Source: an uncultured Thermogutta sp. (GTDB taxonomy: Bacteria; Planctomycetota; Planctomycetia; Pirellulales; Thermoguttaceae). From it: a stretch of DNA of 45,076 nucleotides. Each line of letters starts with the position of its first letter. Position 1 is the first letter of the stretch. The stretch is from the NCBI GenBank assembly GCA_937128505.1, contig CAKZMM010000024.1, positions 1-45,076 on the forward strand. Direction: 5' to 3'. The notes under the pieces were generated by a model. It saw only the letters and a program-made list of their open reading frames with translations. It was not told the DNA's origin and did not search any database. Positions 37,330 to 45,076 of this stretch are shown piece after piece. The position numbers and the translations under genes are program-made.

Positions 37330-37582
37330 ACCCTAGTAAACCCCTCGCTCGATTATTTCCCAGAATCCGCGTTTACGGGTTTGGCCCCCTTGCATCTATG
37401 GAGTCTTTCCTGGTTCTCAGGCGAGTCGCAGAGCAGATCACAATTCTCCAAAACCTGCCCAAAAGCTTCTAACCATCAATTCTTTGCTAACCACTACGAT
37501 TCAACCGGAAACCCTCTCGCACTTTGCAGAAACGATACCGGCCGTGGATCGGTTCGATAACTTAGGCACTTTTCCGTGAGCT

Positions 37583-37671
37583 GTTCTCCCCATGATCGCG
37601 GGGGCAAAGCCTATCTCAGGGAAGATGATCGCGCGCTGGGTAGGTTCTCCCCATGATCGCGGGGGCAAAGC
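37583..37671. repeat. 28-base perfect direct repeat pair, 61-base period
   Basis: The copies at 37583-37610 and 37644-37671 are identical, with the core CCATGATCGCGGGGGCAAAG. A partial third match (GATGATCGCGCG) lies between them. They begin ten bases after the end of the blaI-like gene on its downstream side. Confidence 0.8.
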
Positions 37672-37680
37672 ACACTCAAA

Positions 37681-38085
37681 TCATGGTTCTCGCGGCCCCC
37701 GCTTGCCCGCCGATTCTTTATGGGCACGAATTAGTCTCTCGAGCTCATCCAATTCCTGGGCACTGACCTGGGGGCTTTCCAGCAAGAAACTTACCGCCGT
37801 GGCCAAACTGCCGTGAAACAACCGATGGAACAAATCTTGAATCATTCCGCGGGAGACCTCGTTTTCGCTGACCAACGGCTGATACACTAATCGCCGCTGT
37901 ACCCTACAATGCCGTACGAGGTTTCGGGCCTCCATCTTACGGAGCATCGTCGCGACGGTCGTATATGCCCATCGCTGCCCCAGTTGCCGATGAACCTCCC
38001 CCACAGTGGCTGGACCGTGCGACCACAAGATTTGGAGGATTTTGAGTTGAAGGTCCCCCAACCGGAATTTCCGTCCTGATTCCAT
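37681..38085 (-). CDS. BlaI/MecI-family transcriptional repressor
   Basis: This 134-residue winged-helix repressor has the family layout. The N-terminal DNA-binding domain is LGDLQLKILQILWSHGPATVGEVHRQLG, the recognition helix is YTTVATMLRKMEARNLV, and the wing is RLVYQPLVS. A C-terminal dimer part follows. BlaI/MecI proteins repress their own gene and their targets until an M56 protease cleaves them. The ATG at 38085 was chosen because GGAG lies nine bases upstream and the family starts just before LGDLQ. The gene has a strong promoter with inverted repeats overlapping it, so self-repression is likely. The partner M56 protease follows downstream. What it senses is unknown; no beta-lactamase is in the window. 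Confidence 0.93.
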   Translation of the reverse strand: MESGRKFRLGDLQLKILQILWSHGPATVGEVHRQLGQRWAYTTVATMLRKMEARNLVRHCRVQRRLVYQPLVSENEVSRGMIQDLFHRLFHGSLATAVSFLLESPQVSAQELDELERLIRAHKESAGKRGPREP

Positions 38086-38103
38086 GCTCTTTTGCTCCAA
38101 ATC

Positions 38104-38145
38104 TACTACCACAGTAATACTACCAAGGTAGCAAAAAGTTGTCAA
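38104..38145 (-). promoter_or_regulatory. Promoter and putative operator of the BlaI-like gene
   Basis: On the minus strand TTGACA (38145-38140) and TAGTAT (38122-38117) are separated by exactly 17 bases, a near-ideal housekeeping promoter giving a leader of about 25 bases. Two inverted repeats overlap it: CTACC-AA-GGTAG (plus strand, 38120-38131) across the -10 end of the spacer, and TACT-N5-AGTA (38104-38116) at the start site. TACTA-like arms recall BlaI/MecI operators, so binding by the gene's own product is inferred. Confidence 0.65.
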
Positions 38146-38624
38146 CTGGCACGTGGGGTTTTCTTTAGTAACTGTACCGATCCCAACCGTTCAGTTGGCC
38201 GACAAAAAGCGGAATAGTCTTGGGCGAAACGTTCGTTTGATTTACCGAAAGTATCTCTGGATAAGCCAGCTCTTCTCAAATCCAACGATTTAAAACAATT
38301 GCGATGATTCGCATACTCTTTTTTATCCCATTCGATAAAGTCGAGCCCCTTAACCGAGAATCAAAAGATCAGACTGCGGATTTCATAAAAACATTATCCC
38401 GTCAAATTAGACGCTGGTATTACAGATGGCAACTTTCTTTCCGTGGGACACATGTCGGCAAAACGCCCGAAAGCCGTAATCTCTATGGCCATCGGCCTTT
38501 TTTTGAGTCCACAATCGTTCAGTATGCTCAAGATCGTAAATTGCGAAACTGTCACGAGTTACGGTTTTCTAAAACTAATATGCTCCGCCGGCAGGCAGAC
38601 TTCCAGGCTTCAAACGGCCCAAGT

Positions 38625-38670
38625 ATCGACAGACCTTGGCCCGGCAGATCGACAGACCTTGGCCCGGCAG
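38625..38670. repeat. Perfect 23-base tandem duplication
   Basis: Two identical head-to-tail copies (38625-38647, 38648-38670) with the core GACAGACCTTGGCCCGGCAG. Likely recent slippage, since no base has diverged. Confidence 0.85.
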
Positions 38671-38919
38671 AGATCTACGTTAAACATTAGTTATTTTGTG
38701 ACTTATTGCAGTTAAAACGCAGGGCGAGAATTCAAGTGGTCCGGAAAGACCGGGCCCCGGCACTTCGGGTCTTCTAATCCTCCTCCGGTTTGTTCCAATT
38801 TTCCTCTTTTCCTCCGATTCAATGTTCAGGGGAAAAGCTGCCTTCCGGTTGGTTTCAACGCAATCGGGGTAATCTGTCGTCTTCCGAAAATCGCCAAACA
38901 GCTTTTTTCAAGCATCCCA

Positions 38920-38949
38920 TTATCAGATGAACGCCGTTATCAGATGAAC
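38920..38949. repeat. Short direct repeat, 17-base period
   Basis: TTATCAGATGAAC occurs at 38920-38932 and 38937-38949, with GCCG between the copies. Confidence 0.75.
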
Positions 38950-39241
38950 CGCGCAGAGATCCATTAATCTTTGAACGTCAGTGCGTTCTCCCGCCGGCCA
39001 GCCCGGGTGAGGTCTGGAATTGCCCGCCGGATTTGTCTTTTGGGAAAAAGATCAATAAGAACGAAAAATAGGATCGCTCTTTACGTGTCTGAAAACGCTC
39101 TACGTCGAAAGCTGGGCAAGCCAACTTACGTAAGTCTCCTGCCGGCTTGCTACCCTCCCTTTGACTCGGTGCATTACTCGGGCTCACGACGTCGCATCCT
39201 GGCTTGCGTTTGCCCGTACATGGCAAAGCTCCCTTGGTGCA

Positions 39242-40666
39242 CTAAAGCACGGGGCTGAGCAATTTCGCAATCCCGTCCAAAGTCTTAGCCCATTCAGGTC
39301 GATTTTCCCATTCTTCTAGCGTAAGGCGTGTAGAGCGTGCCAAGTACTGCCGTTGCACAACCCGTAATGTTTCGGTCACCTCCGTCCCATAGAGCAACAG
39401 GTTCAATTCGAAAGTTAGACTGAACGAGCGGATATCGAAGTTGCCCGTCCCCACGAATGCAAAGCTGTCGTCGATGGTCATGGTCTTTGAGTGAAGGAGA
39501 CCAGGATGATACAGGTACACTTCGGCCCCCAATTGGAGAAGGTCCCCAAAATACGACCGAGCAGCAGCTCCTACTAGCACCTTATCGCAGACGGCGGGGG
39601 CAATGAGCACCACATTCACTCCGCGAAGCACCGCCACTTGCACGGCTTGAAGGAAAGACTCGTCGGGCACAAAGTACGGAGTTGTGATGATGACCTGACG
39701 CCGGGCGGTATGAAGAGCCGCAAGAACCATTCGGTGATAGTTTTCAACCGGGTAGATGGGGCCACTCGGTAGGACCTGAATCGGCGTGTTGCCTGCCGGT
39801 GGGGTCCGCGGAAAAATCTCTGCATCAGTCAGGGTTTGCTCTGTCTCGAAATACCAGTCGCATAAAAACACGGATTGCAACGCCAGTACCGTTGGTCCGA
39901 GGACCCGCGCCGTCAGATCGTGCCAGGCTAACCCCCTCCGCCCGTAATCGGCATTGATGATGTTCTGTGAGCCCGTGTATGCAATTCGTCCATCAATCAC
40001 GACGATTTTTCGATGATTTCGCACATCAATCCGCGCCATTTTGCCGCGAAACACCCCCACGGGAAGGGCCGGAACCACTTCGATCCCCATCTTCGGTAAT
40101 TCTGATCCCAAGCCCCGAAGGAAACTGCGGGATCCAACCGCATCCACCAAGAGTCGACATTTCGCGCCGCGTTCCGAGGCCCGACGCAGTGCTTCAATGA
40201 CTCGTCGTCCCGTCTCATCGGCAGCAAAAATGTAGTACAGCATGTGCACGTGCGATTGTGCGGTGTCGATATCGGCGATCAAGCGGTTGACCATTTCGTC
40301 GGTGTCGGTGATCAATTCCACACGATTACCACCCAGAATAGGAAATTGGCCTAAACGCTCCGCTAAACGCACGGCCGACATCGCCTCGGGATCAAGTTGG
40401 GGCTCGACGATATTGGCCTGAGAACAAAATTCTTGAGTTATCTGATTGAACTCGGAAATCATCAATCGATATCGCTCTACCCGGCGGCGGGGCAGGCCTC
40501 GGGTACCAGCGATCAAAAATAGAAACAACCCTATCCAAGGGACAAAAAAGATAATCAGCAACCAGGCGATAGCGGTCGTCGGATTTCGTTTTCGCGGTAC
40601 CACATACAGCATTACCAGTCGAATGATCCACTCGCTAAGGTATGTCAAGAAAGACCACGAAATCAT
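39242..40666 (-). CDS. cls: Cardiolipin synthase (phospholipase D family)
   Basis: It joins two phosphatidylglycerol molecules to make cardiolipin at the inner membrane. The 474-residue protein starts with two membrane segments (FLTYLSEWIIRLVMLYVV and TTAIAWLLIIFFVPWIGLFLFLIAG). Two phospholipase D HKD motifs follow: His218-x-Lys220-x4-Asp225 in NHRKIVVIDGRIAYTGSQN, and His392-x-Lys394-x4-Asp399 in LHSKTMTIDDSFAFVGTGN. The ATG at 40666 was chosen because GAGG lies four bases upstream and the first membrane segment follows directly; a longer frame to 40756 adds 30 residues without family likeness. It stands alone between two long spacers. Confidence 0.94.
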   Translation of the reverse strand: MISWSFLTYLSEWIIRLVMLYVVPRKRNPTTAIAWLLIIFFVPWIGLFLFLIAGTRGLPRRRVERYRLMISEFNQITQEFCSQANIVEPQLDPEAMSAVRLAERLGQFPILGGNRVELITDTDEMVNRLIADIDTAQSHVHMLYYIFAADETGRRVIEALRRASERGAKCRLLVDAVGSRSFLRGLGSELPKMGIEVVPALPVGVFRGKMARIDVRNHRKIVVIDGRIAYTGSQNIINADYGRRGLAWHDLTARVLGPTVLALQSVFLCDWYFETEQTLTDAEIFPRTPPAGNTPIQVLPSGPIYPVENYHRMVLAALHTARRQVIITTPYFVPDESFLQAVQVAVLRGVNVVLIAPAVCDKVLVGAAARSYFGDLLQLGAEVYLYHPGLLHSKTMTIDDSFAFVGTGNFDIRSFSLTFELNLLLYGTEVTETLRVVQRQYLARSTRLTLEEWENRPEWAKTLDGIAKLLSPVL

Positions 40667-42395
40667 GGTGCCTCGCCTACACGTGGGTTGAACCCCGTGG
40701 CAAAGGGAAGGTACTAAGGGGACTATCAGCGGACTGTACGGGAACCGTTTTAACAATCTTCAAGTTAAAGCGGTAGCCTCCAAAAAGGCGACACTTCCAT
40801 TCGGAATCAAAAACTGCGAGCACTTATCTTCGCAGCTTGCCGAGGTGAGGAAGGGCACACCACCGCGGGAGTGCCCCTCTCATGGAGCTCCAAACCCACT
40901 CCCGCACTGTCTAGGCATAAGCACATACAGCGTAAACGGCTGCCGGGAGGCTTCCTCTTGTTTGCACTCGAGAGGATCTCGACCGCAACCTACTGCGGCC
41001 TAAAAAAGCCATCAGCCCATTAGTCTTTATTCTCGTCTTGGTAAGCTTGGTGGAGAAGAAGGCTCCTATGGACTCACCCCCAAAGGCGATAATCAGTCGA
41101 CTGATTATTCGCGGGTTTCCACCTCCCCGCCTCTTGCGCCCCTTGACTCTAAGTTTTTGATCTTCTACACCGCCGACGGGTGTCCAACCGGCGATACTTG
41201 CGGTTGACGATCGACTTCTAACAGATTTCGATTCTGATATTGTCAACCATGCTCACCTGGCGATGCACGGAAATGCAGATCTGGAATGAGTTAGAAAGTT
41301 GAGGGATTTAACGCTTTCAAACAGGCGGCAATTCGTCCGTAGCGCTTTGCAAGTTGGCCGGTCATCATCCTCCTCGAACTGAGGACCACCCATGGGGTAA
41401 CGTCCGCGCATCATTGCCGAGCAAGTCACCGTTACATCTAATTCAAAGTGCGGGATGGACCAATAGCTTGGTGTAGATCGGAACATCGAATCAATGGGCA
41501 ACTTGGGAAGGAAATTTTGAGGTAAATAAGCATTCCCCCAGGTGCGCGACGGTAACTTCGGCTAGCCAAAACTGTGATGATAGGCGATCGGGCTTCTGTC
41601 GAACGATAAGCGAACCCGTTCAACACCGGAGGACGCCGCTTTCATCACCACGTTAATGGTACAACTAACATATTGCGGTTGCCGAATGATCCAGAAAACA
41701 GGGAAGCTTGTGACGTTTTCAGCTAGAAAGCCGTCTAGCAAGCACCACCAGAGAAAAGCATACAAGAATTGCTTATAAATTTTTGAGGAAAACTTTAACC
41801 GCATTTATGAAGCTGGTTGGAATTGCTTACCAAAAGAAAAAGAATTTTGGAAAAATTCACGTGTAAGACCTTCCGCCAACGCGATACGTTAGTTCGTAAA
41901 AGAAGTGATATTTAGAATTCTCAAGAATCTTTCCACATCTTCCTTCAAAATAGTGGCCATCTTAAGGGAATTCGACGGCTCCAGCCGTCTGAAACGCAGA
42001 CCTTTTTTGCTTCCCGAGAGATAACCCATAACTTTCACGAGCAGGTGATCTAACACCCGTGAGCGCTCTTTTACGGACGTTTGCTTTTTCGCAACGGATT
42101 TTAGGATCTGTTGTTTTGGATTTGGGGATGTGAATTGACAAATCTTCGGCCAAAACCGATTTGTAGTGGCCCGCGATGCTCGGTCTGAATTTTTAATAAG
42201 CGAGATCGATCTAAATCCCGATTGCGACTCCACCAGTATTTGCTATGATTCAGATACGGAAAGCTCAACCAATCGAGTGAGCAAGTTTACTGACGATTGT
42301 TTGGGTAACTGATAAGGATTTCGGAGTTTGACAACCTGGCACGTGCGCCGGGAAAGGCCGGTGCGGACTGAACTATTGGATCGCGAAAGGTACCG
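40667..42395. other. 1.7 kb spacer without a convincing gene
   Basis: Several minus-strand frames of 60-115 codons lie here (for example 40911-41246 and 41889-42233), but none has a good ribosome binding site, recognisable motif or membrane segment. A small hairpin (GGGCAC with GTGCCC) is at about 40854-40876. No RNA gene was recognised. Confidence 0.4.
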
Positions 42396-42926
42396 GTGAC
42401 GGAATTAGCGTATCTGCTGCTGACATTTTCCGCCTTTGCCCTTCTGGCGGCCTGTGGGGTCTGCCTTCGGCGGTCTGTAAAAAGGTGTGCCTATTGGTTT
42501 AGCAGAATCTCCGCGGGCACACTTAGTTTGGCGTTAGCGTGGGTTCGCGGGTTAGTGGGGAGAAGCCCACAGTACCGCTCCGCGCGACGGGTCGGACAAG
42601 CCGCGCAGCCTCTGGGCAAAGTTATTGGATGTCAGGAACCGAAAGCCTCGTGGTGCCGCGCCATTCGGGCCGACATGATGTTGGCTCCCCGGATTTTGGG
42701 GGCGACATTGAGCCCACGGCTAGCCCACAGTGCGCCCACAAGGCTGGCAATGAGTGGTCTCGCTGGCTCAGACTTTCCAATCCGCCTGGCTTGCGAGGCT
42801 TCAAGGGGCATTTCGCCATCGTACCGTCTTTGTCTGTTTGGACCGCGGAACCCCGCGTCGAGCGTGGGTTTCCCGACCTCTCAAGGTCAGTGCGCACCCA
42901 ATTCGTCCGGAATTTGGGCGGATTGA
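42396..42926 (+). CDS. Possible short membrane protein upstream of rny
   Basis: GTG at 42396 has AAAGG five bases upstream and begins a frame with two hydrophobic segments (LAYLLLTFSAFALLAACGVCL and ISAGTLSLALAWVRGLVG). After about residue 60 the product becomes an Arg/Ser/Ala/Pro-rich sequence without structure, which looks like out-of-frame translation. Two other long frames overlap it (42539-42955 and 42754-43044), so the gene may be frameshifted or the whole frame may be spurious. No family is recognised. Confidence 0.3.
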   Translation: MTELAYLLLTFSAFALLAACGVCLRRSVKRCAYWFSRISAGTLSLALAWVRGLVGRSPQYRSARRVGQAAQPLGKVIGCQEPKASWCRAIRADMMLAPRILGATLSPRLAHSAPTRLAMSGLAGSDFPIRLACEASRGISPSYRLCLFGPRNPASSVGFPTSQGQCAPNSSGIWAD

Positions 42927-43185
42927 AGCCTGCTATTGGCGGACGCCCTTTGTAGTTCCGGCTGGATTCAGGTCAATCCGGTCGAAGGGTAACAGCCAAG
43001 CACAAAAAGCACCGATCGATCAAGTGCTCAGGGGAGGAGATTGAGAAACCCTTAAAGTGTTCGCATTCATCGGGGCTCCTCCTTGAACCCGACGGTGTCT
43101 TCTGCCAATTGACGGGTCACTTCCGGCCCGGCTTGGTGCACGTGCCGTGTAGCACAAAGCTTTTTTGGGATTGAGGGCGACGGCC

Positions 43186-44739
43186 GTGCACGAAGTTCTA
43201 TTCTATCTCGTCCTTTGTGCGGCGCCGGCCATTCTTACGCTTCTTTTGAAAGGCCTTTGGGATCGCCTTCGGCGCAAGGATGCCGAAACCGAGGCGAAGC
43301 TCATTATCGATCGGGCCATTCAGGAAGCAGAAACCCGGCGTCGCGAGGTCGAATTGGAGCTAAAAGAGCTAGCCCTGCGCTATAAGGCGGAGGCAGAGGA
43401 GGAACTTCGCAAACGTCGAGAGGAGCTCGACAATCGTGAAAGGCTCTTGAACAAACGTCAAGATGCTTTGGAGCAGCAGAGTGAACAGCTCCGCAAGCAG
43501 GAACGTGCCATCGAGAGCACCCAGCGGAAGTTGACGGAGAAGATTCAGGAATGTAACCGCCGGTCGGAGGAGCTGAGCAAGCTCGTCGACCTTCAGCGGC
43601 AAACCCTTCACGAAATCAGCGGTTTATCGCGGGAAGAGGCTACGCGACGGCTTCTGGAAAGTCTCGAAAATGAGCTGCGACAAGAGGCGGGGGCCATCAT
43701 ACTCCGTCATCAGAAGAAAATCGCGGAGATGTGCGAAAGCAAGACCCGCGAAATCCTATTGACGGCCCTCCAAAGGTATTCGGCATTTCATACCGCCGAA
43801 ACGACTACTTCCGTCATCGATATCCCCAGTGACGAGATGAAAGGAAGGATCATCGGCCGTGAAGGGAGGAATATCCGGGCATTCGAAAAGGCGACCGGGG
43901 TGGATATAATCATCGACGATACCCCTGGGGTGGTTGTGGTGAGCGCGTTTGACACTATCCGCCGCGAGGTCGCCCGGCTCGCTCTGACCAAATTAATTGG
44001 CGATGGCCGAATCCACCCGGCCCGAATTGAAGAGGTGGTGGCGCAGACTCAGCGGGAATTGGAGCGGCATATCCGCAACCTTGGCGAGCAGGCCTGCCAG
44101 GAAGTAGGCATTCAAGGACTCCACGAACGGCTTATCGATCTATTGGGCCGCCTCCACTTTCGCACCAGTTATAGCCAGAACGTCTTGCGACATTCAATCG
44201 AAGTTGCCTTTATCGCTGGCATGCTGGCGGATGAAATGGGCTTCGACGGCAGCCTCGCGCGACGCTGCGGCCTCCTACACGATATTGGCAAGGCGGCGGA
44301 TCATGAGGCTGAAGGGGGGCATCCTCAAATTGGGGCGGAACTTTTGAAGCGATGTGGGGAACGTCCGGAGGTTGTCCATGCGGCGGCTGCGCATCATGAA
44401 ACGCTGACGGTTGATCAGCCGTACACGGTCATTGTGGCGGCGGCGGATGCATGCAGCGCAAGTCGGCCCGGAGCTCGTCGAGAAACCCTCGAACGCTACC
44501 TCAAGCGGATGGAGGAATTGGAGCGGATTGCCATGAGTTTTCCCGGTGTAGAGCAGGCGTATGCCATCCAGGCCGGCCGGGAAATGCGAGTTATCGTTAG
44601 CGCTAAGGAAACCACCGACGAGGTTGCGGCAAAAATCTGTCACGAAATCGCGCGGGCTTATGAGCAACAACTCACATATCCGGGAGAGATTAAGGTCACG
44701 GTGCTTCGCGAGAGTCGTTACACGGATATTGCGCGGTAA
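43186..44739 (+). CDS. rny: Ribonuclease Y
   Basis: This membrane-anchored endoribonuclease starts mRNA decay. The 517-residue protein has the full plan: an N-terminal anchor ([17 protein letters not shown]), about 150 residues of charged coiled coil with repeated Arg/Glu/Leu heptads, a KH RNA-binding domain with [19 protein letters not shown] near residue 220, and an HD domain whose metal pair is His365-Asp366 in [21 protein letters not shown] and [18 protein letters not shown] follow as in the family. The GTG at 43186 was chosen because GAGGG lies eight bases upstream; TTG starts at 43165 and 43171 lack a site. It has no close downstream partner in the window. Confidence 0.96.
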   Translation: MHEVLFYLVLCAAPAILTLLLKGLWDRLRRKDAETEAKLIIDRAIQEAETRRREVELELKELALRYKAEAEEELRKRREELDNRERLLNKRQDALEQQSEQLRKQERAIESTQRKLTEKIQECNRRSEELSKLVDLQRQTLHEISGLSREEATRRLLESLENELRQEAGAIILRHQKKIAEMCESKTREILLTALQRYSAFHTAETTTSVIDIPSDEMKGRIIGREGRNIRAFEKATGVDIIIDDTPGVVVVSAFDTIRREVARLALTKLIGDGRIHPARIEEVVAQTQRELERHIRNLGEQACQEVGIQGLHERLIDLLGRLHFRTSYSQNVLRHSIEVAFIAGMLADEMGFDGSLARRCGLLHDIGKAADHEAEGGHPQIGAELLKRCGERPEVVHAAAAHHETLTVDQPYTVIVAAADACSASRPGARRETLERYLKRMEELERIAMSFPGVEQAYAIQAGREMRVIVSAKETTDEVAAKICHEIARAYEQQLTYPGEIKVTVLRESRYTDIAR

Positions 44740-45076
44740 GTTCGCATCCTAATTGGCAAATTGTGGGAAACCCGTGCTTTGCCGGCACAATAAAAACCCT
44801 TATCCCTTGCGAACGTTGGTTGTCCTGAAGCAATTCTCAAGAGGGCGTAAAGGTTTGCTGGCCAGGTTGCGAGTCCCTTGCTCCAGCCTTGAACGCACCT
44901 AAAACAAAATAAACAAATAATCAAGCAGCACTTCAGTCTGAGTCCGAAATGTCACGTTGCGGAAGCAAGGCTCTAGTGTGCAATCTCTCAAGTGTGCAAT
45001 CTCGCTCAGAAATTTTGATTTGACCGCGACTGACTCACGGCACAGAAGGCAAAGAAATGAATTTCCCTCAAAGCCG
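44740..45076. other. Spacer after rny to the window end
   Basis: No gene recognised. AGTGTGCAATCTC occurs at 44975-44987 and 44991-45003, a 16-base-period duplication. A weak hairpin (GTGC with GCAC, about 44773-44787) follows rny by about 35 bases but lacks a T-run. Confidence 0.45.

Larger units (their letters stand above)
37138..37680. other. Spacer between blaI-like and M56 genes, with two repeat pairs
   Basis: These 543 bases separate two genes that are usually adjacent. They hold a 25-base-period duplication at 37284-37329 and a 28-base perfect repeat pair at 37583-37671. No open frame of note. A BlaI-like operator was not clear near the M56 start. Confidence 0.5.
38146..39241. other. 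1.1 kb spacer with tandem duplications
   Basis: This stretch lies between the start of the BlaI-like gene and the end of cls. No recognisable gene. It holds a perfect 23-base tandem duplication (38625-38670) and a 17-base-period duplication (38920-38949). Nothing else could be assigned. Confidence 0.45.

Noticed and set aside
37583-37671. CRISPR-like repeat and spacer
   Set aside because: Only two repeats, a 33-base gap containing a partial copy, and no cas genes; a simple duplication explains it.
40911-42233. Minus-strand frames of 60-115 codons between cls and rny
   Set aside because: No ribosome binding sites, motifs or plausible composition; likely chance frames in a long spacer.
1-45076. 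tRNA, rRNA, tmRNA, RNase P and SRP RNA genes
   Set aside because: I scanned spacers on both strands by eye for T-loop motifs and core signatures and found none; a covariance search would be decisive.

Overview
The window looks like a piece of a planctomycete chromosome, most likely of the Pirellula/Thermogutta kind. This is an inference from gene content and architecture, not from any rRNA. The pointers are a secreted Cys-type sulfatase, a MoxR / DUF58 / transglutaminase cluster, a BlaI repressor with an M56 membrane protease, an ECF-like sigma factor with a long C-terminal extension, an archaeal/eukaryotic-type prolyl-tRNA synthetase, and membrane-anchored RNase Y. Recognisable genes cover only about 65% of the window, and spacers of 0.5-1.8 kb are the rule. 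Many spacers hold short tandem duplications. No tRNA, rRNA, CRISPR array or intact transposase was found.

Layout. Positions 1-673: a spacer that starts with four transposon-end-like repeats. 674-4485 (minus): a four-gene cassette of a coiled-coil membrane protein, a small membrane protein, a helical-repeat/FHA protein, and a sigma factor interrupted by an in-frame TGA. 5588-7111: proS. 7787-9376: sulfatase, followed by inverted repeats and a second array of transposon-end-like repeats. 10199-11326: mnmA. 12000-12139: two tandem hairpin modules that may be a structured RNA. 12469-17625: MoxR ATPase, DUF58 protein and transglutaminase, all plus strand. 18778-19266: an RmlC-like cupin. 20308-23524: two degenerate enzyme relatives, one like anhydro-MurNAc kinase and one like RNase HI, both with catalytic residues replaced. 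24294-26564: glgB. 26854-29565 (minus): a PpiD/SurA-like membrane chaperone with a large low-complexity insert. 31405-34059: topA. 34483-38085 (minus): BlaI and an M56 protease fused to a coiled-coil domain that carries its own internal ribosome binding site. 39242-40666 (minus): cardiolipin synthase. 43186-44739: rny.

How the genes fit together. Most are housekeeping functions: translation (proS, mnmA), DNA topology (topA), RNA turnover (rny), glycogen (glgB) and membrane lipid (cls). The envelope theme is strong: the FHA/coiled-coil/sigma cassette, MoxR-DUF58-transglutaminase, the PpiD-like chaperone and BlaI-M56 all point to envelope sensing or maturation. The best candidates for something undescribed are the 674-4485 cassette, the tandem hairpin RNA before moxR, the M56 fusion with an internal start, and the neighbouring pair of pseudoenzyme-like genes.
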